This document shows, piece by piece, positions 38,157 through 50,500 of a stretch of 64,000 nucleotides of DNA (position 1 is its first letter; each line of letters opens with the position of its first letter). The notes under the pieces are model-generated. The model ran no database searches, was not told the DNA's origin, and saw nothing but the letters and a program-made list of their open reading frames with translations. Source of the stretch: Cyanoderma ruficeps (taxonomy: Eukaryota; Chordata; Aves; Passeriformes; Timaliidae); assembly GCA_008694505.1 (NCBI GenBank), contig VZDJ01004378.1:24427012-24491011 (forward strand). The letters run 5' to 3'. A program made the position numbers and the translations under genes.

Positions 38157-38262
38157 TGGTGGATAAACAACAGCTGAAGTTCCAACTGCTTCCAAACTTT
38201 GAGTAGAGATTTTCCAATGGGTCTTGTCTTCTATTATCATCATCATCTATTTTCATATATTT
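38157..38262 (-). other. possible internal exon (acidic DDDD peptide)
   Basis: On the minus strand, TGTTTTGCATGTTCTTACAG is followed by about 106 nt that are open in one frame only, then a near-ideal donor (AAG followed by GTAGGT, 38156-38151). The peptide starts KYMKIDDDDNRRQDPLENLY and continues with a Cys pair. It would be entered in phase 0, matching the phase-0 exits of the candidates at 43135-43248 and 54044-54292. I do not recognise the protein. A frame this length between splice-like sites also occurs by chance several times in 64 kb. Confidence 0.25.
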
Positions 38263-39215
38263 CTGTAAGAACATGCAAAACATAGAAAAGATATTCAGAT
38301 ATAATATCTTTCAGAAAGTAATTTCTTTATAGTTCACTGACTTGAAAGAGAAGCATAATAAAAGTCATATGCAAGTTAAAACGTTTTATACATTATTTAT
38401 ATATTTTTAATATATTATTTATCTAACATTTTAGTTTGCTATCCCCTTTTTAATGCAGGAATTTTTGTTTTACTCAGACATACCAGTGTACAGTAAAACT
38501 TACTTTTCAGAAAGTCATGCGATATTTTCTAATAATTTTTTAATGACTCTCAAAAAAGTACAGACTAGAGCTAGAGAGAGTATCTCAGTACCTCAGTAAG
38601 TATATATACTTTATTTATGCTGTGGTGGCATGCATGATAAAGACATAGTTTTCATGAAAGTACACTGACAGACTTATAGGAGGTAGAGGGCAGAATATAA
38701 TTATTATAATCCCAAATACACATTGGTATATCCTGCTTCATTACTGATATTATATGAACGCTGCAATTTTTTTCTACCAAACTACCTCTAAAGAATACAC
38801 GATTTATTAATTTTCCTTCAAAATTAAATCTGCAAATTGAATCTATGTACATCACCTAATGCAGAATCATAGACAACAAACAGAGGAACTTTCTAGATAG
38901 CCAATTCTTTTTCCTGCAGTTCTTTGTTCCAAGTTCTTTGGTTTAGAGACTTTTACAATTGTAGATCATCTATGGGAACTAAGGACCTGACTGAGCACCA
39001 CTTCAGCTACAGAGTTGTTTTGTGGTTATCTGAATCCTAAGTTGTATCTGGAGGTTTCACAGTTTCCTTTTAGTGCAAAATGAGCACCAAAACACATCTC
39101 AAGACTTTGATGATTCTTTCCTTCCCTCTTTGCTGCTTGTTTAGAAAAATTTACTGCCTTGTGCCTTTACTTAGCTCTAAGAGCCTGCAAGAATTCAGAT
39201 GATGAATAATTACAC

Positions 39216-39238
39216 GGGGGTGGGGGGGGCGGTTTGGG
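39216..39238 (+). other. G-quadruplex-capable G-rich motif
   Basis: Runs of five and eight Gs (39216-39220, 39222-39229) are followed by GG and GGG. Splitting the long run gives four G3 blocks with loops of 7 nt or less. It is isolated in A+T-rich DNA. Confidence 0.7.
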
Positions 39239-40189
39239 CTTGGTCACCATATATGCAATAAAAAAATCCTAAATTCATCAAAACCTTAAGGTAGAATTTC
39301 TAGTCCTTTTCCTTACACAAGGACAGAAAGAAAATATAATCAATACCTTATGTTTGGTACTACTACAATACAAAATATGAAGCATCCACAAGGTTGTTAT
39401 GCACAAAGGAAAAGCTCACATCTCCTAGGCAAAGGAGACTGAAATTAGAAGTTTGAAATGAACCAGTACCCTGTCAGTTGTGCCCTTTGTGTGAAGAACA
39501 CATTTTCTTCAGTTTGCTATTCTGTTCAGCAACTTTTACAGTAGCTTTCTGGGTTTCCGCAAACTCCACAGAGTCCTTTCTGAGTATCCTGTCTTCTTTT
39601 TTTCTCAACTCTCTTAACTTTGGAAGTCTTCCTTCATAAAGGAGAAAAACTTCTGTTTATCATCTTCATGCTTCATGCTCCCATCCTGTCTTTGGCTGCT
39701 TGCCCTACGTTGCTGTTCAAGGCCTTCTCTGCACCTATGCTATGCTCAGCCTACCTCAGGAGAAAAGCAAATTCCACTTCCCTGTTCCTTCCTATAAGAG
39801 GTGGCACCAAAAAGCACAATCTCAGCCAGCTCTGGCAGCCTTTCCCTTGGCTGCTCAGCCACAATCTTGTCACAAAACACACAGTTTGCATTTATGGAAT
39901 GTAGGGTTATGTCGGTTGTCACACACAGACTGGAAGATTGTCATGGTGGGATCTAGTTTCAGTCCGCCTGAAAATAAGAAAGGAGAGCACGGAAAATAGA
40001 TTCTAACTGATATTGTTAAAGATTAATATAAAATGTTTACACAGATAAAAAGAAGAACAGTCAAAAAGTCCAAGGTGCAAAATGAACAAGAGATATAAGG
40101 ATTAGTTCTGACTCAGAGATTAAGCTTTGTTCCTGAGGCAGGACAGAGAACTATTATCTTGATTTGATCATGTGCTTTATATTATCATT

Positions 40190-40275
40190 TTTTTATTTTT
40201 TTCTTTTTTTTTTCTTTTCATCTTTTTTTTTTTNNNNNNNNNNNNNNNNNNNNNNNNNNNNNNNTTTTTTTTTTT
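40190..40275. repeat. long T-rich tract interrupted by an assembly gap
   Basis: Nearly pure T with a few C and A residues lies on both sides of the Ns. Such tracts commonly break assemblies. The true length is unknown. Confidence 0.9.
40234..40264. other. assembly gap (31 Ns)
   Basis: Thirty-one Ns in a row are flanked by T runs on both sides. The number may be a placeholder rather than the real gap size. Confidence 0.99.
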
Positions 40276-42347
40276 ACTTTAACCGTCAGCTGTAGTCGGC
40301 CAATTGGTACAGGTGCAGCAGGAGACACAAAAATGGGTTTACACTGCTTCAGTAAGAGAAGAATGGATTACAAAATAGATGCATGAGTTGCAAATATTTT
40401 GAAGACCTAAGAGAATCATCCAAATGTGCCTAATAAAAGCAAGGAACTAGTCATTTCTAGGCTAACCCATTTAATTTCATCTCCAAAACAAACAATATGG
40501 TGAAACAAAAAAAGCAAATATTTTCTAAGCAAATTGAACATCATAAGAAATTAAGTAACAATCAAGATGGACTTCCCGAATAAGTTATTTAAAACAAATA
40601 ATGCATTTCTATTTGGTAAATATCCTTTGCTTTTTGTTTTGGTTTTTTTTCCAAGAGCGGAATTGGCAGATATTTTGTGTGTTATCCAGTTATTCTTAAA
40701 ACACAGTCCCACGAAAAAGCTAGGGAAATGGCAACTGGATGAGGCACCAGCATGGCTCATTGGAAATAGATATCTAAAGGAACAGTCATTCATGTTCCAC
40801 TGTCATACAGGCAGCTAAACAAAGGAGGTTTCTGTGGGAAAATCTCCCTCCCCTATGAGTATTTGACACTTACTGTTAGTGACTTGGAGGAATGGCTGCA
40901 TGCATTTTTGAGGCAAATTTAGAATTTAAAATCATCTTGACAAATCAGAGAATTGGTCTGATAAAAACATGTTGCAATTAAATAAGTGAAATATCAATCT
41001 TTACAGAGAAATGTTTGTCTGCACAGATATAACTTGGGCAGGGCAGATACAACACACATACATGAGAGCAGAATACAGTTATAGTAAATCGGGGTAAAAA
41101 TGAGGTAAATGTCTCATATTGTTAAAAAGACAAAAGCTGCACATTAGAAATAAAGTGTTTTCTCTTAAATGAATGAAATAGGTCTGTGCTATCTGTGCTC
41201 TGTGATCAAAGTTTATAAAAAACATCCGGATTGAATTCTTGAAAGAAAATGATGTATTTACTCCAGAGGAAAATAAGTAGAAGGAAGCAGAAAAAAAAAC
41301 ACAACAAAACCAAACCAAAAGTTGTTTGTTTGTTTTTATATAAGCTACAACAAAAATAGACATCAAAAATAGTCTCCAATAATAAAAATAGAATGAGGCG
41401 CAGGAAAGTTCACCTCAGGTTGTTCCTATTCCATGGCTGCAAGATATTACAGAAATGTTGGGCAAATGTTTGGCACAGTTGTTTTTATGTCTGCCTGGGA
41501 AAGAAGACTTGCATGAAGGTGAGGAATAAATAGAGAACTACAATGCTTTCTTTTCCCAACCACTTCATCAATAAAAACACAGGTTGGAAAAAACTGTTTG
41601 TAAATATTGTGGCTTTTCTCTAATTGAATCCATTTTGTGCAATATTTCAGAACTTTCACACAGACACACACTCTCCCCTTGAGTGTATTTTGAAGTAGTA
41701 TGCAAACTTAATTCGAAGATTGAAAGGGGAAGCAGCTCACTAAGTACAGACTATCACCTACTATTTGTAAGGGTTTATATACACATAGAGTGTAATGTCT
41801 AATTACAAATTTGTGATAGTTGATTCTTGCTCTCAGAACTCTGATTCAAACACTTAAAGGACATTTCAAGATACATATGGACTAAATGGGAAATCAGTCT
41901 CAAAGAAGACTTCATTGAACTCCAGCTAAACACTCTAGTAAATTGATGTTGAACAAGCAGGCAATTTTATATTATTTAATTCAATTTATTTTTTTAATAT
42001 CAACATTTTTTGGCTGTTATAATCCCAATTGCCTTTGACACAAATTATATCCAGTTTATTACATTTTAAGTATTTAACTGTTAAGTCAACTGCAACTGGT
42101 CAACCAAAAAATGCAAATATTTTGGATTTCATTCAAAATCTCATGTCCTTTAAACTGAACATAAAATATATATGGCAATTAAAAAGGTATAACAACTTTA
42201 CACGGGGAAACTGATCAACATATATGAAAAAGATTTTGGAAAACAGGTTTTTCAACATCATAAGGAGAATCAGAGTTGTATTTTTATTTGTCATACATTC
42301 AGGCCAGGTTTTGCTGTTGTCCATTTATGAGTTTTAGCTATTCTAAT

Positions 42348-42430
42348 AAATCTCTTTGTAACAAAAATTGTTTTCTGTTCAACAGAACAGAAAAATCTCT
42401 TTGTAACAAAAATTGTTTTCTGTTCAACAG
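42348..42430. repeat. perfect 38-bp direct repeat, 45-bp period
   Basis: A 38-bp unit starting AAATCTCTTTGTAACAAAAA is present at 42348-42385 and again, without mismatch, at 42393-42430, separated by AACAGAA. It is a recent tandem duplication. The ORF repeating SLCNKNCFLFN across it simply reflects the duplication (45 bp keeps frame). Confidence 0.92.
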
Positions 42431-43134
42431 TGACTCATATTCCAACAAAAACTCATTTCCTATTTTATAATCTCACTTTCAAGCCCTCCACAGCCTTTTA
42501 ATTTGTTATTATTATTTATTTTTTGAAAATAATTTTACTGGAGAATGTTATTAATTAAGCCAATAGGGTATAAGTATTTTTCTTATTTCTAATTGTATCA
42601 TATATGTCTCTAGTGAATATCTTTTGATCTCATCTTTCCTTAAAAAGATTCAGTTTCATTCTAAAAATTCCCTCATGTGCTAATGATTAAACAACTTCTC
42701 TAGGGTGTAACAAAAACTGAAAAAGTGATATTTAGCATAAATTTTATAGAACAGTTTCTTGTAACAGCAGGAAAGTAATAAAAGAACATTGCGTATGAAA
42801 TAATCTATGTACTATTCTTCTACTTAAAAGCACACATGGGGATTGTTAAATAATGATATATTATTAGGTGTTCATCATACTGGATTCTCAATAGAGACAA
42901 TTACCCTTTTGTTTCCATCAGAAAGCAAATTATTCTTTGTGGTGATGAGTCTTGTGCCTTAGTTATATTCCCATGTCTGATAAAATTTTTGAATAATTAA
43001 GTTTGCAGCAGAAGTAAGGAAGAGTAGGAGTGGCTTTGGCATAACACTACATTCTCTGATTGGGAAGCAAAGATTTTCTGACCTGCTTCACTGACAGTAG
43101 TCAAAATGACCAACAAAAACATCTTGTACCTTAC

Positions 43135-43248
43135 TTTTCTATTGTCTTCAATCTCTTCACCTCGTTTTTCATACAGATATTTCTGATGAATCTCTATGTT
43201 GTGTTTCTTGAAAATACAACTACTTTGAGATTTTATTTGACAGTGTAG
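43135..43248 (-). other. possible internal exon (charged peptide)
   Basis: On the minus strand, GATATTGTGGTTTTCAG precedes 114 nt that are open in one frame and end AGAAAA before the strong donor GTAAGG (43134-43129). The peptide begins LHCQIKSQSSCIFKKHNIEI and ends YEKRGEEIEDNRK. Entry and exit are both phase 0, so it would splice in frame to 38157-38262 downstream and 54044-54292 upstream. The acceptor tract is short. The protein is unknown and a chance origin is not excluded. Confidence 0.25.
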
Positions 43249-43433
43249 CTGAAAACCACAATATCCTTCAATGAGGACAACTTGGAAACCAAAGGTAAGG
43301 TACAAATTCCTGTGACCTGCTGTCTAATCCCTTAGCCCCGGGAGTCATGTACAGTCTCCTTTACTGTTGCATGGGTTTTGGCCTTGTGTAGTATGTGCAG
43401 TTACAGTCACAGAGGGGAACAGGGGCAGGGCTT

Positions 43434-43605
43434 CAGAATCACAGAATGGACATGATTGGAAGGGACCGTGGTGGGTCGTGCTCCCACCTCCCTGCTCCAG
43501 CAGGGCCATCCTAGAGGACATGGCACCGGATTGTTTCCAGATGGTTCCTGAATATCTCCAGTGAGGGACACTTCATAACATCTTTGGTTGTAGATACTCA
43601 GAAAC
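43434..43605 (-). mobile_element. CR1 LINE, short 3' end, antisense
   Basis: The + strand starts AGAATCACAGAATGGACATG and ATTGGAAGGGACCGTGG, the reverse complement of the CR1 3' tail. It continues CTGCTCCAGCAGGGCCATCC, TAGAGGACATGGCACCGGA, CAGATGGTTCCTGAATATCT and CCAGTGAGGGACACTTCATA. It fades at about 43605. The copy is 5'-truncated. Confidence 0.88.
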
Positions 43606-46600
43606 AACTCTTCATCTACTACATAAGAAATGACATGACAAACCTTGGCTGAATCTTTTTTGAGAAGTACCCTTGGCTGTGATTTTCTCAAGAGAGCAGT
43701 TTGGCTTTGCAGTGAAATATCCACTGAACCAGAGAAAAATGAAGGAAAAAATCATGAAATATTAATTCAAGCAGAATTTGGAGTCCACTTCTTTTCCTTC
43801 CCAGGTGAATTCCCTCAGGATCTCACATTTTCTTACATTCTATTGTTTCATGAATGTTTAATTCTACTATCTAAAGTGGAACAGCTTAAATGGGTGATAA
43901 CAGGAAACCTATTTCCTGAACATATTATAACCACGTTTTTTATACAAGATGGTAGGTACAACCCAAACTTCTAAAAGTGCAGAAGATGAAAATGTAAATT
44001 TTAATAGCTAAATCTACAGAGCAGTGAGGGAAAGGATTAGGAAGCAGCCCTGGTCAGGCTACAGGAAAGCAAAAAGCAGAGATGCCACACTGGTGTGATC
44101 ACAGATGGAACATAGAACACTAGTTTTCTCATGTCTTTGACTACAAAAGGCTTGAGAATTTCTTGTTTGGAGATCTGTCTGTAATATAGTGGATGACATT
44201 TAACAGTAAAAGAAGATCTTTACTCTTCCATCCTGAAGTTACTTGGTGTACTTTCTGCCTTTGGATCCATTGGAGTGCAGTGAGGCTGCCTATAGGAAGC
44301 ACAAGGGAGAAGACCTATGTCCTGTCTGAATTCTGACTAGTCTTAGACACGAGACAGGTGTCTAGCAGAAGGTGAGATACACCACTCCATGTCATATCCA
44401 GAGGCTGAACTTCAAGTTTCTTATTTGCAAAATCTAATTGACCTTAGTATTTTAAGGCCTTAGGAATTGGAAAATAACTGAAAAGTGATTTAGAGGGTTT
44501 TGAACGGGGTGTTTACTTCCAAATTTTGCCATTTGCATCTTTTGTGGATATGGTCTTGGGGCTACACTACAATATGTTTTCCTTTGTTTGAGTTCATGAG
44601 AACCAACACGTCTCTCTATATGCCTGTGAAATATATTCAAGAGGATTTCCAAATGTCAACTGCTTTGAAATACCCTGCTCATGAGTTATTTTTGTAAGTG
44701 GCATTTAATTGAATTATTTTTAAGGCAAAAGACTGATGAAAAATGGAAACATATCTGGCTTGTCATACAAATATTTTGCTACTATATTTACATGGTAGAA
44801 AATTCTGAAACTTGAAAATCTTTCAAAAATGTTATTATACCAAAAAGGGACGTTTCACTTGCTCTGACACAGTTGTGTTCTGACATGTGCTGATCATACT
44901 GAATATCATTAGCAACCATAATATTTTGCATAGCTTTGATAAGAGACACATCATTACGCCATAGAAAAAATTCCTTTTTTCCCCCTCAAAACGTTTCTGT
45001 CATAAAGTTAAAGTGATACAAAAGTTTCATATCAACTTGAGATCCCGTTGGCAACAACTTTCACTTAAATTAGAAACAGAATAATGTGAAATAATTTGTT
45101 CAAATCTTTTTCTTCTTCTAGTTCTGCCTCTCATCGCCTACTTTGGGAAAAGGGCCAGTAAGGAACTGAAGTGCATCTGATCCTTGTTTTGCATAAAATA
45201 AAAAACAGTAGAGGTTTTGGAACATCAGAACCTACAATTTTAAGTTGCTTGGTGAAAGTCAGGCTCTCTCATGTTTAATTGTGGCTTAAGGGAATTTGGT
45301 TGTACTCTCTATAGCTGAAACCCATGTTTCTGAAATTTCTCACACCTCTGCAAGAAGAGAAACCACTGAATAACCAAACCATTCATATAAACTATGTCAT
45401 GGCAGCTCTAATTTAGAGGTAGAACTTGAAACTGGGTCTCCCGCAGACTGAAGGAGCAGCCTTGCTGCTGGTTAATGAAACTTTTTATTTTGTGTTTATG
45501 AAACAACCAGTCATGAAGGTGGAGAATCCAATTATCAGTTTTGATTTGTAGAAAATGCAGATAGAAAAAAAGACTAAATGTAGGAGCTGCTAGAGTCCAA
45601 ACACTTTCACAGCTATGTGCTGAGCTGCTGCAGTCCCTATAGGGCTGCTACAGGCACGATCCATTCTAGTTGAACTAGTTGTCGCCAGCTGTCTCATCCC
45701 AGAAGTGAGTAACTTCATAAAAATTTTGGCTTCAATCAATCAGCATCTTTCAACAAATGTTATTTCCCAGGAAAATTTCTGGATCAATTTTAATTATGAC
45801 ATGTTAAGTCTGCGAAGGTGTGATACTTGTTTTGTTGACTAAGTGAAAGAAGTCAGAATGTCTGGTAAATTCATATTCTGCCCTGATTATCTGTAGGATA
45901 ATAAGTTACAGGATGTGTATGCAAGTTTGGACAAAGTTACATGACAGGCCAAGACAAAAGACGAAGGGAGGAAAGGTGGGAGGGAGGGAGGAAGGAAGGA
46001 AGGGTTTTTTTCCCAGGGAGAAAGATGACAAGGCCAAAGACTAATTTTATTTTTGTGCATTCTCCCTGCAACAAAATAGAAAGCTCCTAGAAAGAGGGAT
46101 AGAAAGAGGTTAATAGGAAGAAGTTATTTCAGATGACAATTCAGAAACTCTCAGATGTTCTGAATTGCCTCTCTGGAATAGCTCATCTCTTTCCATTAAC
46201 TAGAGAAAGAATGTAGCATGACTTCTCTGGAACTAACCTCTGTGTACAGTCACTCAGCACTGCTGTGCAAAGCAGTAGTGCATACATTTGTACACAGTGT
46301 CTCTGACTTCTGGAACCCATCACACATTCAAAGTCATGCAAGTTTCTATAGGGAAAGGATGGGATTTGTTTTATATTCAATTTCTAGGCAAAAAAAAAAA
46401 AAACCAACAACCAAACCCAGAAAAAACCCAAACTGTTTTACACAAATATAGACTCTTCTTCAACCAAAGAGCCTTTCCAAAATATAATCAGTTTTGCTTA
46501 CAGATTGCCAAAACTGCAAGTGCAATCTTAATCTGCTATAAAATCCAATGTGGGAACCATGCACACTTTTTCAGCCTCCCTGTTGGAGTTTGGTAGGGCC

Positions 46601-47239
46601 AGTTGACCAGAAGCTAGTGGGCTGCTCTGGGAAACTGGAAGACAAATGTCCTTCTCCGGCAACAGCTTTCCTTCTGGGTTGATCTCATGGCTGCTGAAGT
46701 GAAGATACAAGTTCAATATTTTCACCATTGACCCAGCAAAAGGAAACTTCAATTTATCAAAAAAAGTGCTAATGGAAATACAACATCCTCATAGCATTGC
46801 AAAACATAACATCTCTTCTTAGTCACATTGCGGGGACGAAGTGGATATCATTGATACACTGCTGTTATCTCCTCCTCTCAGATCAGGAAGAATACTCGTT
46901 TGGAAGTCTGCTACATTGCAAAGTCTGAGAAGACTGAATTGTATTCCTACAGAATACAACCCAGTAGACAAATCTCATCCAGTTGTTTAAGACAGAAGCC
47001 CAGTAGCACACCACCATCTACAAACACAGCAGCATTGATGGCCCACGGGGCAGCCCATAGCACCCTGGAGAGCCAGAAGTGGCAATGCAAGCACCTGTGA
47101 AGAGCAAAGCTCAGCTGTGCGGCTCAGCTGTGTGCCTTCTGCTCGGCTGACCTTGCTGTCAGGGGTGTCGGTCATCACTGGTTTCCATTATTTCCACCTG
47201 GGGCCAGGAAACATAGGAGGTGTGAGCTTCCCCAGCATA
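43606..47239. other. noncoding DNA with purine-rich repeats
   Basis: A+T-rich DNA with a GGAA/GGGA tract at 45963-46004 and 14 As at 46390-46403, followed by an A/C-rich stretch to 46434. The A-run could be the tail of an old retroposon, but I recognise no body upstream. Confidence 0.55.
45963..46004 (+). repeat. purine-only (GGGA)/(GGAA) tract
   Basis: Almost all purine on the + strand, with only one T. It contains GGTGGGAGGGAGGGAGGAAG with three G3 runs separated by single As and a fourth run 9 nt upstream, so it is close to a G-quadruplex pattern and also has triplex potential. Confidence 0.85.
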
Positions 47240-47585
47240 TTGCCTTTGTTCCCAAATACCATGTTGTGTGGCACGTGGGAACAGTCACCATAACACCCTT
47301 CTGTGGGGAAACAATGCAGATGCGACCTGCAGGGAGTGTCTGGCATCTTATTTTTGTTCCTGGTGGTGAATGCCTTCTTGTCAGTAAAATACCTTCTCTT
47401 TTTCTGTATACTTCTGCTATTAACGTTGCTGCTGTTATTGTGCCTGCCTTACTCTGTGCTTTTACTAAATTGTTATCTCAACCCATAGTCTCTCCTTTTT
47501 TGTTCCTCCCTTACCAGAGGGGCAAGGGAAGAGGAGTGGCTTACTTGGAGTTTAATCTCCCACTGGTGTCAAAACCAGCACAGTG
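47240..47585 (+). mobile_element. partial avian ERV LTR, 3' portion
   Basis: The 3' half carries LTR wording: TTTACTAAATTGTTATCTCA and ACCCATAGTCTCTCCTTTTT, parallel to TTATTAAACTGTTTTCATCT and GACCCACAAGTT in the LTR at 26847-27386. It then has TGTTCCTCCCTTACCAGAGG, and it ends TGTCAAAACCAGCACA where family members end with a TTAAACCAC-type terminus. The 5' limit is uncertain: CAAATACCATGTTGTGTGGC near 47251 may match the GATATTCCATACCAT block. The 106-codon ORF across it is an LTR shadow. Confidence 0.55.
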
Positions 47586-50500
47586 AGCTCTTGGGAACTA
47601 CCTTGATCAGCACTTGAAATAGCAGGAAGCCTTCAGGCATTCTGAAGACTTTCAATGTATTATGGAAGCACTGAGTGCAGACATTTCAGAGAAATAATGG
47701 GAATAATGGTTTTTTAGTTGTAGACTCTGGGCAGTTTGGTTAAAATGTTCTTACATTTGTAGCATTGTTCATTGGGCCACACTCTCATCTGATGTAAAAC
47801 AGCTACAGGTCTTTAAAAATAATAGTACTGTGCCAAGTAATACCTAGAAAGGATGAGGCCCATCCCTTTGTAAATACTCTAATGGAATTAGTTTGTTAAA
47901 AACAAGTACCTTTGGATTCTGAGAATTCTCTGCCAGAATTCAGAGAAATACAACCACTTGTCTGCTATTAGTTTGATTCACAGTCTTGTTAAAAGAGTGT
48001 GCCAAAGGAATACCCAAACATAAGTCTATTTGGCTCCTCTCTAACAGCTAAAGGTGTGTTCCTCCTTCCTGCTGCTTCTCACATTCATCCCTGTCCCATC
48101 AAGGTTATTTCCCATATTGTAAAATGTGTACCTTTATTATTATATTTTAAAATTACCCAAGGTATTGACACGCTGTTTCAGAACAGTTGTATTTCAGAAG
48201 TAACAACACCATGAGGCTGATTTACTAAAGGCCAAATCTCAAATTACCATCTGAAATACTCAGCAATGACCCAAACATGGAAGAAGCCAAATAGATGATC
48301 TCTCTCCCATTTTGACTTGACAATTCTCTGTGTGTATTTAATGAACTGTTTTGTGAACATATTGCATTGTCTTTATCAAGGCAACTGAGTGGATAACTCC
48401 CCAGCATGAATTTTCGAAAATTGGTTAGAGGGGATACATAGAAGGACAGCCTAGTAATCTTGCTAATATGCTTTGCTAAAATTCAATTCTTCTCAAAATG
48501 AGTTTATTGTTTACCCCTCATCCTCTTCCCCTCCTCCCCTAGATATGATACGAAACTGTTTGCTTCTGATGTGATTAAAATACTTAGAGAGGAAGTGAGA
48601 AGTCAAAATTTAATTATTTTTCCTACTTGAGAGAAATTGTGCTCTCTGTTTTGAGGAAAATAATTTTCCTCTACTCTGTGAGCAGTCACAGGTCTGTGCT
48701 TAAAAACAAAACATCTTTGCCAGGAAATTTAAGTAAATATTTATGGTTTTACTCGAAGAGTTTTCTTTCTAGGTGAATAATATCAGCTAGAATGAGATAA
48801 TCTTATCAATACTTCTAGTCAAAGTTTTAATTCTTTCATTTCTAACTAAATACAGAGTGATTAGAGAAGATTATTAATGAGATATTCACTCTAATCAGAT
48901 TAACAGTCCTACTATTATCTTCTTTACTCTAAGAAGCCCATTAAAAAAATGAAGTAACAGCATTATCATTCTCAATTAAACACCTTTGACCCAAAATTTC
49001 CCTCACTATTTACTTTAGTTTTGATATAATTCACTGGAAATTATTTTTAAGTCCTCTGAACTGTCTAATTACTGTTAATTTCACATGTAGGCTGGTACGT
49101 GCTCCCTAACTACTATTGGTAACTCTTTGGTTGGTTCCTAACATCATTGCAAATATAGGCAAATCTTTTGTCTTCTAGCACAGCTAATCAGGTACTGTAA
49201 AGCCTCAAAAGATGACCTTTTACCATATAGGGTGAGCAGTCTATTATTTTGGATAATTTTTGTAAGTATTAATTGCACAACTGCTACATTACAGCCAGTC
49301 TTTCTCAACAGAACATCTGATAGTTGCATTATGTATTGTTCTCTATATGATCTGAGAAACTCCAGCTGTCAGTTATCCATAAGATTATTTGCATACCCAC
49401 TCAATTTGGGTAATAAAATACTATATGATATTTTAATGACTCAGATGCTCCATAGAGAAGCAGAGCAGGTTATTTTTTTTCTCTAAAACATTTTGTCAAA
49501 GAACATACTTTAATGGTGTTTTAGAAGATTAACCATATTCATTTGGAGCTAAGCTTATTACTAAGTCAATCTTTTAAATTCCATGCATCTGATAACAACA
49601 CGGACATAGCCCTTTAGTGTAAACAGTGCTCCTGTTTAAACATAAGTATCATGATGTGCTGAAAGACATGCCGCTCTTTCGTCTTCTCTTCACAATGTCT
49701 TACCCTACTGAAAGTATATAGATTGACCTAATCTATAAATAATTTATATAACCTTCAAATTAAAACAACACAGTTATTCTTTTTACCTCCCTTGACTTCA
49801 ATACTTAGACATAAAACACTGGATTGCATACAGAATTTGTATGCAGCTTTTTGTAATGTATTATTCAAGAAGTTTGCTGTTAGCTACAGTATATATTGCA
49901 GTACCAGCTGCTGTTGCAACATAAATAGGGAACTGCCACTTCTCCACTCTGTGATCAGGAGTATATGCTTTACATAGTGAAGAAAGCATCTGACAACTAG
50001 CTTTGCTCAGGTCTCTTCATGTGGAGCTCTTTTAAACTCAGAAATTAACTATGCGATATGCTCCTCAGCTGAAGTGCAAGGCCTTGATTTCTCCCATGTA
50101 TCACAGACCTGCAGATCCACCTGTCCAACTCATGTAAATGGCAGAGTAGCTGTGAATGTGAGAGAGAGAGAGAGACGCACGCTACCAGACTGAGATTGCT
50201 GCCACAGCATGAAGGTTGTCAGATTAATAAGTAGCACATAATAGGAAGGCAGCAGACTTCTCAACTCTTGACATTAACATCATATTTATATATCCCATTT
50301 CACAAAATCAGACAGACACATGTGGCTTGTGCTACAGTGATTTGTACCATGGCAGCATGGTCATGCTAAAGTATAAACTCATTGACCATTTCTGCTTCCT
50401 AGCTCTTGGAATGCCTTTTGCAATATACAAAGTGCTGAAACATAACTAAGGGTTAGATATTAGGACCATTTAGCTATTATGCCCCCCAAAGTATTTTTAG

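Larger units (their letters stand above)
36894..43433. other. mostly unique DNA with candidate exons, a G-rich motif and an assembly gap
   Basis: A+T-rich. Apart from the items listed separately (38157-38262, 39216-39238, 40190-40275, 42348-42430, 43135-43248), I see nothing. ORFs at 39620-39999 lie in a somewhat G+C-richer patch with no recognisable motif. Confidence 0.55.

Noticed and set aside
47266..47586. 106-codon ORF with hydrophobic segments, looking like a membrane protein
   Set aside because: It overlaps the 3' part of an LTR with the family's conserved TCAACCCA block, so it is not a gene.
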